Positions 9,727 to 19,216 of a stretch of 64,000 nt of DNA are shown here, one piece after another (the stretch's first letter is position 1; every line of letters starts with the position of its first letter). Made by a program: the position numbers and the translations under genes. The stretch comes from Prasinococcaceae sp. CCMP 1430 (lineage: Eukaryota; Prasinodermophyta; Palmophyllophyceae; Prasinococcales; Prasinococcaceae). The notes under the pieces were generated by a model, which saw only the letters and a list, made by a program, of their open reading frames with translations, was not told the DNA's origin and did no database searches. The DNA lies in assembly GCA_013416795.1 (NCBI GenBank), contig RQSC01000029.1, positions 380,505-444,504 of the forward strand, given 5' to 3'.

Positions 9727-10590
9727 TCACTTCTTGCCGCGGGGGCCGAGCTCCGCAGGCTTGGTGGGGCCCACCACGATGGGGATGCCGGTCTGCTTCA
9801 CTCCCACAGCACCGTAGGCGACAATGCCCAGGCCGTACGCCAGCGCGGTGAAGCCGAAGAATGCGTCACGGCGCTTGAACGGCGCGGCAGCGCGCTCGAA
9901 GAAGTCCGCCTGCGTCGTCGGGTACCTGCGATCGCAAAGCGCGGAACGTTGGATGGGCAGGGCAATGGGGTCTCCTGTCAGCGTGGGCGGCCGATCGCAC
10001 GATCGCACGCCCGCGCGCTGCGCGCGCGACAGCTCGAGCGCGGCGGTCGATCCCACGCGTCGCATCGCGTCGCGTTGCATCCCATCGCACGCCGCACTCC
10101 CAGCGCCGCTGGCCACATGCGCGTGGCGCGGTCTGGCCAGTGGCCCCGTCCAGGTCCGGTCGCACCGCGGCGACCCGCGCGGCCCGTGCCGATGCGCGTC
10201 GTCACGGCAGCCACTCCCCTGACTCTATCTCTGCGCGGCCCCGCGCGTTCGCGGGGGGGACCCAGAGAAAGAGAGAGAGAGAGAGAGAGAGGAAGGGCGG
10301 ACGGTGGGAGGCGAGCGCGCGCACATGGCGGTGACCGCCTTCGCACCGGGCACGTGGGGCGCGCACGGGCGCTCACGCGCCGCCCCCTGGCGCGCACACA
10401 CGCCGCTCGCGCGCCGGCGTTTCGCGCTCCATCGCTCGCGGCGCGCGCGACGTACACAGCGCCCTTGTCGCTCTGGTACATCTCCCACGAGCCGGTCGTG
10501 TTCTCGGTGTCGTCGATGTCGAAGTAGACGCCCTCGTCGCCGTACTTGGCGACGGGCGCCGCGCGCGCCGCGCGGCAGCGCGGGGCGCGC
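9727..10590 (-). CDS. PSAH: Photosystem I subunit PsaH (transit peptide not resolved)
   Basis: Exon 2 (9925-9727) and the exon ending at 10456 join in phase 2 (donor GTACGT, branch ACGCTGACAGG, acceptor GCGATCGCAG). The product reads AKYGDEGVYFDIDDTENTTG, SWEMYQSDKGAVYPTTQADF, FERAAAPFKRRD, one membrane helix (AFFGFTALAYGLGIVAYGAV), and ends KPAELGPRGKK. The KYGD-YFD-D--NTTG and LGPRGK signatures are those of PsaH, which helps dock LHCII on PSI during state transitions. It is nuclear-encoded and acts in the thylakoid membrane. No ATG lies in frame upstream of AKYGDEG, so the transit peptide must come from another exon beyond about 10590. The 524-nt intron contains a (GA)n run. Confidence 0.85.
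10267..10293 (+). repeat. (GA)n microsatellite in the psaH intron
   Basis: About 13 GA units in the intron between the two psaH exons, read on the plus strand. Similar runs occur at 30663-30682 (GA) and 17788-17808 (CT). Confidence 0.8.
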
Positions 10591-10599
10591 TCCACCCCC

Positions 10600-11864
10600 G
10601 CGCCCGCCCGCCGCCCGGCGCTCGCTCGGGCTCGGGGCCGCCCCCGCCAAAAAAAAATCCAAACCCAAATTCAAACCTAAACTCACTCCGACGAATTATA
10701 AATGCATTTTGACGTGCATCACGAACCCTACGCGGTGTCGCGCGCCGCGCGCGCGGGCGTAATCCGATCCGCCGCCCGGGGGCGGGCCGCAAAACGACGG
10801 AATTCTTCGGATTTGAGATGCTCCAGGCGCGCGTTTGGCGATCCGTTTGATCACCACGAATCCCGGTTCGGACGCCGCGCGCGCGCGCCGGCCGCGCATG
10901 CGCGCGATTGCGCGGGGCGGCCCGCGCGCGCACCCGCGCGCGGAACCCACATCACTTTACCAAATCATTTGAAGTATCCTAAAAGCGTTTATAGTATCAT
11001 ACATTAATTTCACACCCATCATTGGATACCGCTTAAAATTGCGATTAATTGCATGGATTCCGTTGGCGCGCAACGAGGGCGCAGGAAAAGATCGTGTTCG
11101 CGGAGGCACGGACGGCCCGCAGCGAGCGGCTCGTCGACACGTCGGCCCGGCGGGCCGCGCAGCACGGCACGGCACACAGCCCCGCCCGCGGCGCGCCTAA
11201 ACCTCAAATCGGATCTCTCCGCCAGGCAGCCCGGCCTCGCTCGCTCCCGCTCCCTCCAGCTCCCGCTCCGCGTCCGTCTGTCAGCCCTGCCTGTGTGTGG
11301 CCTGGCTCGAGCCGGAGCTGGAGCTGGAGCTGGAGCTGGAGGCCGTCGGTCGGTCGGCCGTCGGCGCGGGCTCGCGCGCCGTGCTGGTGCTGGTGCTGGC
11401 TGGCTCCTGCGTCGCCTCCCTTGCTGCGAGGGAGGGTGCTCTTCGACCCACGTTTTGCGTACAGTGCAGTGTACCATCGTGATGGCATGTGACATGATTT
11501 CGAGCGCAGCGGCGATTTTAGGGTTTTAAGATCAGGGTCCGACATCTATCTATCCGGGGCGCCGTCCGGGGTGATGGCGCTTTTGGTTGGTGACTGTGAC
11601 GGCCCCGCGATGGCCGCGAACCTCTTGCGTTTTTGGCCTTGGAGTGCTCGCCCGTGGGTGATCCGATCATCTTTTTCGTGGGGGCGACGCCGCCATTCAT
11701 TCAATTCAATTTGATGGCAGTGTGTATGCCAACGGAGCGCGCCGCGCCGCGCCGGCCGCGGCGGCGAGGGCGAGCCCCGGGGGGGATGGGCTCGCGACGC
11801 CGTGCTCGTGATGTAAATTGTTGTGTACCTTATTGAGCCTCCCGTTTATTTAAAATTGCGACCA
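10600..11864. other. Long spacer between psaH and CCT-beta
   Basis: No convincing gene. The A-rich island 10649-10735 has an A9 tract, AAATGCATTTTGACG (10700-10714) and GAACCCTAC (10723-10731), probably the psaH promoter. A second AT island lies at 10950-11060. GAGCTG hexamer repeats lie at about 11310-11340 and GTGCTG repeats at 11382-11400. ATTTTAGGGTTTTAAG at 11515-11530 is a telo-box-like element. Long open frames here are composed of Arg/Ala/Pro runs and look like GC artefacts. The missing psaH transit-peptide exon may be in this stretch. Confidence 0.4.
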
Positions 11865-12005
11865 TCAGCCCTCACGCTGCCTGGGCGCGCACTTGACAAT
11901 TTCGTCGACGCGCATGATCATCTCCGCGGCCTCGGTCGCGCTGAGCAAGACCTGCTGCTTGACCTTGAAGGACTCGAAGATGCCACGCTGCTTCATATCA
12001 CCTAC
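11865..12005 (-). CDS. CCT2: Chaperonin CCT subunit beta, C-terminal exon only
   Basis: Minus-strand reading [20 protein letters not shown], then [19 protein letters not shown] and a stop at 11865-11867. This is the conserved C-terminal end of TCP-1 beta, a subunit of the cytosolic TRiC/CCT chaperonin that folds actin and tubulin. It ends against the single N at 12006. Directly beyond the N the sequence codes a membrane protein on the other strand, so the rest of CCT2 (about 480 residues) is missing. The N probably marks a contig joint. GGTACAC and TTTGTAAAT-like 3' motifs follow the stop. Confidence 0.85.
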   Translation of the reverse strand, partial: VGDMKQRGIFESFKVKQQVLLSATEAAEMIMRVDEIVKCAPRQREG

Positions 12006-12006
12006 C
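12006..12006. other. Single-N scaffold joint between two gene fragments
   Basis: One N separates a 5'-truncated CCT2 exon (minus) from a 5'-truncated membrane-protein exon (plus). Both frames run into it without a start. Confidence 0.7.
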
Positions 12007-12427
12007 NGTGCCCGTGCCGGCCGCGTGGGCCGCGCCGCTGCTGCTCGCCGTCGGCGCGGGTGCCGGCGCGCTGGGTGCGCTCGGCTGCTGCGCGGCGAGC
12101 CGCAGCAGGCTGGCCACGCTGCTCTACCTCGGCGCCCTGCAGGCGCTCTACTCCGCGCTGCTCGCGGCGGCCGTCGCGTGCGCGGTCAACCTGCCCAAGG
12201 TCGGCATGTACATCAACGACGAGTGCGCCAAGATAGGCTGCCCGGCGGAGGACATCATCAACCTCGAGGTGTCGGCGGAAATCCACCTGCGCACGGTAGC
12301 CATCGCCGCGGGCTCGACGGCCGTCTTCCTGCTGGTCTCGCAGCTCGCGGCCGCCATGGCGGGCTTCTCGTCGAAGCGCGCGCTCTACCACGAGATTCCC
12401 GTGCCGCAGTTCGCAGTGGTCGCGTGA
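12007..12427 (+). CDS. Tetraspanin-like membrane protein, 5' truncated
   Basis: The C-terminal 139 residues of a membrane protein. They contain a helix ending GALGCC (double Cys), a second helix (LATLLYLGALQALYSALLAA), a short extracellular loop with two Cys (DECAKIGC), and a final helix (AIAAGSTAVFLLVSQLAAAM) with a short tail. The CC after TM2, closely followed by TM3, and the small Cys loop before TM4 resemble tetraspanins. The large loop is shorter than usual, so the family call is tentative. The start lies beyond the N at 12006. ACTGTACAAC about 20 nt after the stop is a likely 3' signal. Confidence 0.4.
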
Positions 12428-12830
12428 GCGCGAGCGCGGAAGCTTTAGACACTGTACAACACGCGCATGCACGCACGCGCGAACACGCGCGGGTGCTCGG
12501 GCGTTGCGTCGTCTCAGGGGCGCACCGCAGGCAGCCGCGGGCGGTACCATAGGCAGCGCCGCGACGTAAGGCAGCGGGCGCCATTCCCTTTCCCAAGCGC
12601 ATGGCTCCCGTGCACCTGGCGCGCAGTGCGAGTGCGCAGCGGCGCATCCCCTCGCCGACGTCGCATGAGGTGGGCTCACCCGGCGGCGGCCGCCGCCGCC
12701 GCCGCGCAGCAGCAGCAGCACCACCACCAGCAGCAAGTGAGCGCGCGTCTGCGCCCACAAGCGCGCGTGCGCCTGCACTCATGATGTCGTGCGTGTGAAT
12801 GCCAAAAAAGAATTACAGTGGATAAAGGGC
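12428..12830. other. Convergent 3' spacer with CAG/CAC repeats
   Basis: No gene seen. The gap holds a GC-rich stretch and a trinucleotide run of CAG and CAC units at about 12708-12736. Near 12813 the minus strand reads ACTGTAATTC, a plausible 3' signal for bL17. Confidence 0.4.
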
Positions 12831-13948
12831 TCACTCGGCCTGGTCGTCTGTGCCCTCTGCCGCACGCGTCGGCTGCTGCGGCTTGGGCGGCCCTTTGCCT
12901 CGCGTGCCCAGCCGCCGCCAGCGCACGTGGTGCACGCCCTGCCCGTGCTTGGTGGGCATGCCTCCGCGCCACTCCGTGCCATCCACCGCCGCGTGCACGG
13001 CGTCGGCCAAGGGAGAGGCAGCGAAGCCCGCGCCGCTAAGATTCGTGCGTGCGAGCGCGCGGAGACGAGGACGGTGTTCGGGGGATGGGGGAGCGTGCGC
13101 GTACGGGGCGAGAAGGGGGGAGGAGCCGCAAGCACGTCAGCGCGGGAGGCGGGAGTGCGGCGACAGTCACGCAGCGCGAGCACACAAGAGGTGTCGGCAC
13201 AGAAGGTGCGACGCGGGCGAGCCAATGCCCTGCCTTCGAGCGTGCGCACGAACGCACCTGTCCGCGCCCTTGGGCGGCCTCGCCGCGCGCAGCTCCCCTG
13301 GGCGGTCGACGAACTCGACGAACGCCATGGGGGCCCCGTCGCCCTCGCGCATGCGGGAGCGCATCACGCGCGTGTAGCCCCCTTGCCGCGCCGCGTAGCG
13401 CGGCGCGAGCTCGTTGAACAGCTTGTCGAGGCTGTCGGGTGTGCGCAGCACCGCGAGAGCGCGACGGCGGCCCTCGTACGCGTCCTCCATCTGAGTGGCC
13501 AACGAGGGCAACGCAGACAGACACAAAGGGAGGGAGCGGCGGAGCGAGGAACGGAGAGAAAGAGCGTGGGTGCGCGCGCGCGCGCGCGTCAGCTGCGATA
13601 CGCAGCGTCGTCTGAGGTCTGTGGCTCCCGTGACACGAGCGCCGCGCCCGTGTGCGGCTACATGCGCGCCGAGCGGCGCTCACCGGCGAAGCTGGTGCCG
13701 GCGCGCACGCACGCCGCCGCTGCGTTGCGCCGCAAGCATGCGCGGCCACCCCGCACACACGCATTTCCACGCCCCCGCCGCCGCCTCACCTTTCCCATCG
13801 AAATGACCTTATCCGCCAGCTTGCGCAGATCCTTCGCGCGCGGCACGGTCGTCTCTATCCTCTCGTGGCGCACCAGGTCGTCGACCATGGAGCGCAGCAT
13901 GCTGCGCGCATGCTTCGCCGTGGTGCCGATGCCGACGCGTTTCACCAT
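12831..13948 (-). CDS. Ribosomal protein bL17, organellar (probably mitochondrial)
   Basis: Three exons: 13948-13790, 13490-13258 and 13035-12831; phases fit and give 198 residues. Exon 1 has the bL17 core MVKRVGIGTTAKHARSMLRS, MVDDLVRHERIETTVPRAKD, LRKLADKVISMGK. Exon 2 continues EDAYEGRRRALAVLRTPDSL, DKLFNELAPRYAARQGGYTR. Exon 3 is a basic tail absent from bacterial L17. Both introns have CTGAC branch sites (AGCTGACGCG; CGCTGACGTG). bL17 lies near the peptide exit tunnel of the large subunit. There is no long plastid-type presequence, and mitochondrial L17 often has none, so I favour the mitoribosome. It is divergent from the histidine phosphatase across a palindrome. Confidence 0.85.
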
Positions 13949-14125
13949 CGCCGCCCCGCGCGCGCCGCCGCGCGGGCGCAAGCGGGCGCGGGCGACGGGA
14001 TCGCTCCACCCGCGGGCGAGGTCGCCGGGGTCCCGTGCCCCGGGCGCGCCCGCGAGCGCTGTGGCGCGAGGCGCCCGCGCCCTAACACGCAAAGCCTGCC
14101 CGGCAAGGCAGATGGCGACCTGAGT

Positions 14126-14170
14126 GATGGCACTTTCGCATGCATTTGGAATGCATGCGAAAACGCCATC
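14126..14170. promoter_or_regulatory. 45-nt near-perfect palindrome between divergent genes
   Basis: The outer arms are GATGGC (14126-14131) and GCCATC (14165-14170). After an unpaired AC/AC, the inner 13-nt arms are TTTCGCATGCATT (14134-14146) and AATGCATGCGAAA (14150-14162), with a 3-nt centre TGG. It lies 178 nt from the bL17 start and 152 nt from the phosphatase start. The half site resembles the recurrent ATCAAAATGCA element. Two-sided placement suggests a bidirectional promoter element or dimer-binding site. Confidence 0.6.
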
Positions 14171-14210
14171 AGACTTCGGGCTGGCCGGCGAAGGCACGAC
14201 GGCTGGTGGT

Positions 14211-14241
14211 GGTGGCGGTGGTGGTGGTGGTGGTGGTGCCG
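14211..14241 (+). repeat. (GGT)n microsatellite
   Basis: About nine GGT units upstream of the histidine phosphatase start; interrupted once by GGC. Confidence 0.8.
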
Positions 14242-14321
14242 CCGCCGCTATCGAGGGCGATGCTGCTGTCACAGCACGCGCGTGCGCGCGTGCGCGTGCG
14301 CGAGCGCGGGCGCCGCGCGCG

Positions 14322-15153
14322 ATGGGGCTGCGCCGCGTGCTGTTCGTGCGGCACGGCGAGTGCGAGATGAACCTGGCGTTGGGCAGCGTCGTCGGCGGCC
14401 GCGCGGACGATTCGCCGCTCACCGCTCGCGGCGAGGCGCAGGCGGAGGCGCTCGCCGCGGGGGCGCGAGAGTACGTCGCGCGGCGCGCGACGCTCGATCG
14501 CCCGCGTTGCGAAGCGTGGGGCTTGTGCGGGCTGGCCAGCGGGCGCGGGAGCGAGTGCGCTGACGCCATTGCGCGCGTGCAGAGGCCGTGCGGTCGGGCT
14601 GCCCTCCGAGTGCGCGCGCTCGCCGTGGTTCGCGTCGACAGCAGTGCGCGCGAGGGAGACCGCCGCCATCGCCGGCCGGGCGCTCGCGAGCGCAATCGCG
14701 AGCGAGGGCGAGGGCGCCGTGACGCTGCCTTGCGAAGCCGCGACCCTCAGCAGCGAGATCGTCGAGCTCGACATGGGGGATTTCGCCGGACGTCTGCGCG
14801 CCGATGTGTACAGTGCTGACGTGCGCGCGACCATCGCGGCCAATCCGTGGGACTTCAAGCCGCCCAATGGTGAGTCGCAGCACGAGGTGGAGGTGCGCGT
14901 CCGTTCGTTCGTCGAGCGCGAGGTGCTGCCCGTCGCAGTTCCGGGAGGGCCACCGGCCGTTGTGGTCGCCCACGGGTTAGCCATCAAGTGCTTTTTGCGC
15001 CACGTCCTGGGCAGCGACGCCGCCATGACGTGGAAGGTGCGGCTCGACAACTGCTCCATCACAGAGGTTGGCTTCGAGGAGGACGTCACGGCCCGCGACG
15101 CAGGCTGGCACGTGCTTCGAGTCAACGACACGGCTCACCTGCGGGAGCTCTGA
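14322..15153 (+). CDS. Histidine phosphatase superfamily protein (phosphoglycerate mutase-like)
   Basis: Two exons, 14322-14470 and 14583-15153, joined in phase 2 (donor GTACGT, branch GCGCTGACGCC, acceptor GTGCAG), giving 239 residues. The catalytic phosphohistidine motif is VLFVRHGECEMN at the N terminus; the second catalytic His is in AVVVAHGLAIKCFLRHVLG. SSEIVELDMGDFAG matches the acid-residue region of the branch 1 fold. The substrate cannot be told; small members act on sugar phosphates, and the fold also includes cofactor-dependent mutases. No targeting peptide is clear. CAGTGTAC about 45 nt after the stop is the likely 3' signal. Confidence 0.85.
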
Positions 15154-15319
15154 GGCGCGAGCGCGAGCGCGGGCGCACTTGCATGGCGGGCAGAATGTAG
15201 ACCAGTGTACTCTAGCTAGCTAGTATTCCACATACGATTACAGATTCCACAGGATGCCGAGCACCGCGTGCCTGCGCGCTGAGGATGCGCTCGCGCTCCC
15301 TCGCGCGTGCACGTCCCGC

Positions 15320-16378
15320 TCACACGCGCGGACCGCCCTTCGACTTGGGGCGCTTCTTCTTCTTCTTCTTGGCGAGCAGTTCGGCGGCGACGCGCGCGGC
15401 GGCGGCCTCGTCGGCGCGGTCGCGCGCCTCGGCGAGAGCCCCCTCCACATCTACTCGACCGCGCTCCACGGCTTCCCGGCGCTCGTTGCGCTCCTATGAC
15501 GCGCGTGTGCGCGCGCACGCGCGTGAGCACGCGTCCACGCGACGTGCACGCTCTGTCATGCGCGTGCGCACGGCCGCACGCACCTTGTCCATGTTTGCCT
15601 CGAGCTCGAGCCGCCTCTCCTTCTCATAGCGAAGCTGCTCCTGCAGCGGCCGCAGGCCGCTCTCCATGCGAACTTCCGCTGCCGAGGCGGCCGCATCGGC
15701 ACCGTTCTCGGTCGCGCGCACGATCCAGGGGAGGATTTCATCCTCAACCCTGCTCACCTTGGGGGGCAACAGCGGCCCGAGAGACCGATGCGTAGCGTAG
15801 CAGCAGCAGAGCAGCGGGATCAGCAGCACCAGCAGCGACATATACGCGCCCGTGGTCGAGCTTGTACCCTCGAGCTGCAGCGCCAGTGGCGCGTCGGCAG
15901 GGATGCCCGAGGGGGCGACCTCGTGGAAACAAGGCAGCTCGATGCCCACCGGGTGCACGCCGACGAAGGCCGCGCGCAGCGCGTCGCCCGCAGCGCCCGC
16001 AGCGCGCGCGGCCGGCCGCAGGTCGTACACGCACTGCGTTCGCTCCGGCGCGTGCAGCGTGCGCACGAGCACGCACCCCGTGCTTGCGTCCCCGCCCACC
16101 ACCAGGCACGAGTTGAACGCGCGCGTCTCGCCATCCACCGCGCGTGCTATCTGCGGGTACGCCCAGAGCGCGCCGGTGAGGCCCAGGACCGCGAACGCCG
16201 CAAATGCGACCACGCCCCAGCCGGGGTTGCCGCCCAGCCGGGGCGGGCGCGTGAAGCGTTTGTACCACGGTGGACGCTCGTACAGCGACGCGGGCGCCTC
16301 GGACGCGGCCGTGCTCGGGCGCGAGCCCAACGTGGCCAGCGTCGAGCCGCGCGTCGACAGCCCCCGCGCGCCGTACAT
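15320..16378 (-). CDS. Unknown two-TM protein with coiled coil and poly-Lys tail
   Basis: Two exons, 16378-15584 and 15493-15320, phase 0 (donor GTGCGT, acceptor GCGTCATAG), 322 residues. After about 60 polar residues comes a first membrane segment (WGVVAFAAFAVLGLTGALWA), then a loop of about 110 residues with several Cys (CLVV, TGCVL, QCVYD, PCFHE). A second membrane segment (AYMSLLVLLIPLLCCCYA) follows, then a charged coiled-coil region, and a tail of six Lys plus KRPKSKGG. The loop with Cys pairs suggests a lumenal or extracellular domain. I do not recognise the family. The frame also runs open upstream through Gly/Arg-rich 5' sequence; ATG 16378 is chosen because conserved-looking sequence begins there. 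Confidence 0.65.
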
Positions 16379-16976
16379 CGCGCGCCGCGCGCCGAGCGAG
16401 GAGTGAGTGGTCGGAGCGTTTCGCCCAGGGGATGCGCCACGCCACGCCGCCCCGAGTCGCGCCGCTCCCACCCACCCACCCACCCCACCTACACTCACCC
16501 GCGCACCCGCGCACCCACCCACCCACCCACCCGCGCGCACTGTGGTGCTCGGGGAACGCGCGCCGCTGCTACCGCTACGGCCGTTCCCCGCCGCGCGCGC
16601 CCCGAAACGGGAGCCGCGCGCCCCCATCAAAACGCACTGCGCGCGCGGGGCGATGCGATTCGGCCCGGCGCCCGCCTTCCCACGATCTCACCCGGATGAA
16701 AGGTGGACACCCGCGGCGGGAGCGGCCCAACCCTCCTCCGTACATCCCAGAAATGACTGGGGAAACGAAGGGCGTCGCCGTCGACCGAAAGGAAGAAAGT
16801 CTCCTGTTCTTACAGTATCGATCGACTTCTTTGGTTGGTTGGTTGGTGCGGACCCTCGGAATTGATCCCAATGAAGGTCTGACCCAGGGCGGTAGCCTCC
16901 CACGTTGTCTTTTCGTGAGGGTGGAAATGATCCGAAAGTTGAGGGACGGCGGCGTCGATCGATCGGCGCTGGTTGG
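16379..16976. promoter_or_regulatory. Divergent spacer before the LysM exon
   Basis: No gene recognised. It carries CCCA repeats (about 16465-16535), CCATCAAAACGCACTG (16624-16639, related to the TGCATTTTGA element) and GGTT repeats (16834-16848). An ATG at 16977 opens a short frame, but its donor phase does not fit the LysM exon. Confidence 0.35.
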
Positions 16977-17139
16977 ATGAAGGTTCGAGCGGGGGTCTCG
17001 GAGCGCGGAAAAAAAAAAGCCGCGCCCGCACTGGCAGTGCTGAGCGACCTGGCGTTGCGCGCGCGCGCGCGTGCGGGCTGGTGAGCGGCAGGGGTCGGGG
17101 GAAGGGGGAGGGGGGAGGAGCCGGCGCGGGTTTGGGGGA

Positions 17140-17336
17140 AGCAGGCGCCGGCAGCGGCTCTGCGATACGTCGAACGGGCCAGCCTGCCGCGCCGCGCGCG
17201 CACGTGCGCGGCGCGTTTCCACACGGTGCGCGACGGCGAGAGCCTCAGCAGCATCGCGTACAAAAACCGTGTCGACCTTGAGCAAGTGGAGGCAGACAAC
17301 CCGATGGGAGACTACGACATGATCTACCCAGGCCAG
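17140..17336 (+). CDS. LysM-domain exon of a partly resolved gene
   Basis: The frame reads FHTVRDGESLSSIAYKNRVD, LEQVEADNPMGDYDMIYPGQ, a complete single LysM domain that binds GlcNAc-type glycans or peptidoglycan. It ends at CAG|GTATGC (17336/17337). The same frame meets a stop near 17082 and has no ATG after it, so the exon needs an upstream 3' splice site (candidates near 17146 and 17156). The downstream partner is not certain: the next strong acceptor (18257) has a different phase. The first and last exons remain open. Confidence 0.6.
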
Positions 17337-17550
17337 GTATGCGATGCCGGCGGTCTCCCCACGCCATGCGACCCCGCCTCCCCACAGCACTGGCACACGC
17401 GCGAGCAGCGCCGGCGAACGGAGGCGCGCGCAGCTTGCGCCGAGCTGACGCGACCTGCTGCGCTTTGAATCGCCGCTCATACGTCGGTTCGGGCTGGGCC
17501 AGGTCGTCAGTCTGCCAGGTGCGTGCCTGCGCCGCGCGTGCCCCCCCCCC

Positions 17551-17591
<41 letters not shown>

Positions 17592-18141
17592 GGCGGCGGC
17601 CGCCCCGCGCCCGCCGCCCCGCCGCGCTGTGTTTTCTCTCGCGCCCCCGAGCGCCGGCGACCTCGCTCGCGATCGGGGCGGAGCGCGTCCTGTGCAGCGG
17701 GGTTGCGCCAAACTTAGGGTTGAAACATCGAAGCATTTTAAATTCATGATACCCGCGTATGCAGGGTTTATTTATTTACGGCGCTAGCGCGCTCTCTCTT
17801 TCTCTCTCGCGCGCGCGGTGTGATGACAGGGGAAAACAAAAAAAAAAGGGGTACGTGCGATGCATTTTGATGTACTGTACCGCATTGTGTTTTTTTACAC
17901 CAATTCAAGGAAAATAAAGTTGGTTTGGGTGGGGGACGGCTTGGCCTGGCCGGTGCGGCGACCGCCTCCCGCCCGCGCCCGCCGCGCGCCTGTGCGCTGC
18001 CGCTGCTGCTGCGCCTGCTCTGCCTGCCGCTGCGCCCCGCGCCCTGCGCGGCGCGCACCACCACACACGTTGGTCCATCGGTCGGTTGGGGGCCGCGCCC
18101 GCAGCCCTGACCACGCATCCGCCGGCGTGGCTTGGCGGGGC
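17337..18141. other. Spacer with AT-rich island
   Basis: No protein supported. Besides the poly-C tract it holds CTTAGGGTTGAAAC (17713-17726), GCAGGGTTTATTTATTT (17761-17777), a CT run (17788-17808), an A10 tract (17839-17848) and GATGCATTTTGATGTACTG (17859-17877). This set resembles promoter islands elsewhere in the window and suggests that a gene starts downstream, not that this is one long intron. Confidence 0.4.
17540..17589 (+). repeat. Poly-C tract (about 48 C)
   Basis: A nearly pure C homopolymer, interrupted by one A at 17551. On the minus strand it is poly-G and could form G-quadruplexes. Length is unlikely to be exact in an assembly. A second tract lies at 59279-59333. Confidence 0.85.
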
Positions 18142-18979
18142 CATGGGATGTAGTGCGCGCCCTCCGCCCCCCCCCCCCCTTCCCTCCGCGCGCGCGTGAA
18201 CCTCGAGCGTCGATCGTGCGAGGCAGCCGCTGACGCCGGGCGCGGCCGCTTTGACAGGCGCAGCCCCTTACACAGACGTGAGCGGGCTCGTTCCGCTCCT
18301 CGCGGTCGCCGCCGCGGTGGTGTGGGAAAGGAGGACAGGTGGCAGCACCGGTATCAGGGCGGCCGCGGCTGATGCGCTTAAGAAGGCGAAAACAGCTATT
18401 ACCTCTGCCGCGTCCTCCGTCAAGGATCGCTTACCCAAGGGGGACGGGAGCACTGGCGGCGGTGGCGACGTCAAGGCGGCCGCGGCTGATGCGCCCAAGC
18501 AGGCGAAGGCAGCTATCGCCTCAATCTTTTCGAACCTCAAGGGGCTCTTACCCAAAGGGGGGCCGAGCAAGGGCGGTGGTGACGCGAAGTCGATCGCCGC
18601 TGCCGAGGCCAAGCGAGACAGAGCCGCCGCAGAGGCCACGGAAGCCGCTCAGGTCTTTCTGTCCAAGTCGGACGAGGTCGCGACCAGCACTGCGGCAATG
18701 AAAATCGCCAGCGACAGCGAAGACGAGGGCGAAGGAGAGGCCAAGACCGCCTCCACTTCCGCCTCCTCCGCCAAGTACACGCCCAAGAAGAACATGTGGG
18801 TCGTAACCAGCGCAACGGCAACCAGTTCCATTCCGGCAACGAGAGCCGGTAGCAACAGAGCGGGCCAGACCGCCTCTGCTTCCGCCTCATCCGCCACGCC
18901 GCAGAAGAAGGACATGTGGAAGCCAGTGGCCTTCTTCGCTGGACTGGCCGCGCTCGCGGGCCTTTCGGTGGCAAAATAG
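18142..18979 (+). CDS. Ala/Lys-rich repeat protein with C-terminal TM segment, possibly N-myristoylated
   Basis: The main exon (18258-18979) follows a good 3' splice site (branch CCGCTGACGCC, acceptor TTTGACAG). An ATG at 18142 in a GGCCATGGG context would splice after ATGGGAT to give an N terminus MGCAAPYTDVSGLVPLL, with a myristoylation/palmitoylation-type MGC start; the donor GTAGTG is weak, so this is a proposal. The protein has a hydrophobic stretch (LVPLLAVAAAVVW) and two copies of a 43-45-residue repeat (AAAADA-K-AK-AI-S---LPKG, near 18361 and 18478). An acidic/Ser-rich region with two further short repeats (TASTSASSAKYTPKKNMW; TASASASSATPQKKDMW) ends in a hydrophobic tail (AFFAGLAALAGLSVAK). 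I do not recognise it. Confidence 0.5.
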
Positions 18980-19216
18980 AGCGCACGTGTGCGCGCATCC
19001 CCCCGCCCCCACCCCAACACCCTTTCTCTCCCACTCCCAGAGCGGCGCTGTATACTCTCTGGCTGCCGCTTTGGCGCAGACTCAGGTTTAGCTCTCCGGC
19101 TCGAAGCCCTTCCGCTTGCGCTGTTAAGAACACGCTACCACACAACGTTGACAACGCCTGATTACAACATATGATTACAACAACACACACGAGTTGGACG
19201 GGCCGTCATCCTCATG
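18980..19216. other. Convergent 3' region
   Basis: No gene. GCTGTATACT (19045-19054) on the plus strand and two TTGTAATC sites on the minus strand (about 19159-19176) are candidate 3' signals for the two converging genes. Confidence 0.4.

Noticed and set aside
11019-11545. Pro/Arg/Ala-rich frames on both strands
   Set aside because: They arise from GAGCTG and GTGCTG repeats and change character between frames. No conserved motif or splice context.
12007-12427. V-ATPase proteolipid subunit
   Set aside because: Gly/Ala-rich helices suggested it at first, but no membrane Glu or Asp is placed in the helices, and the CC and Cys-loop pattern fits a tetraspanin better.
16977-18979. One gene joining exon ATG 16977, the LysM exon and the repeat-protein exon
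   Set aside because: Donor and acceptor phases do not match (2 to 0, then 0 to 1), and a promoter-like AT island lies between the LysM exon and the repeat exon.
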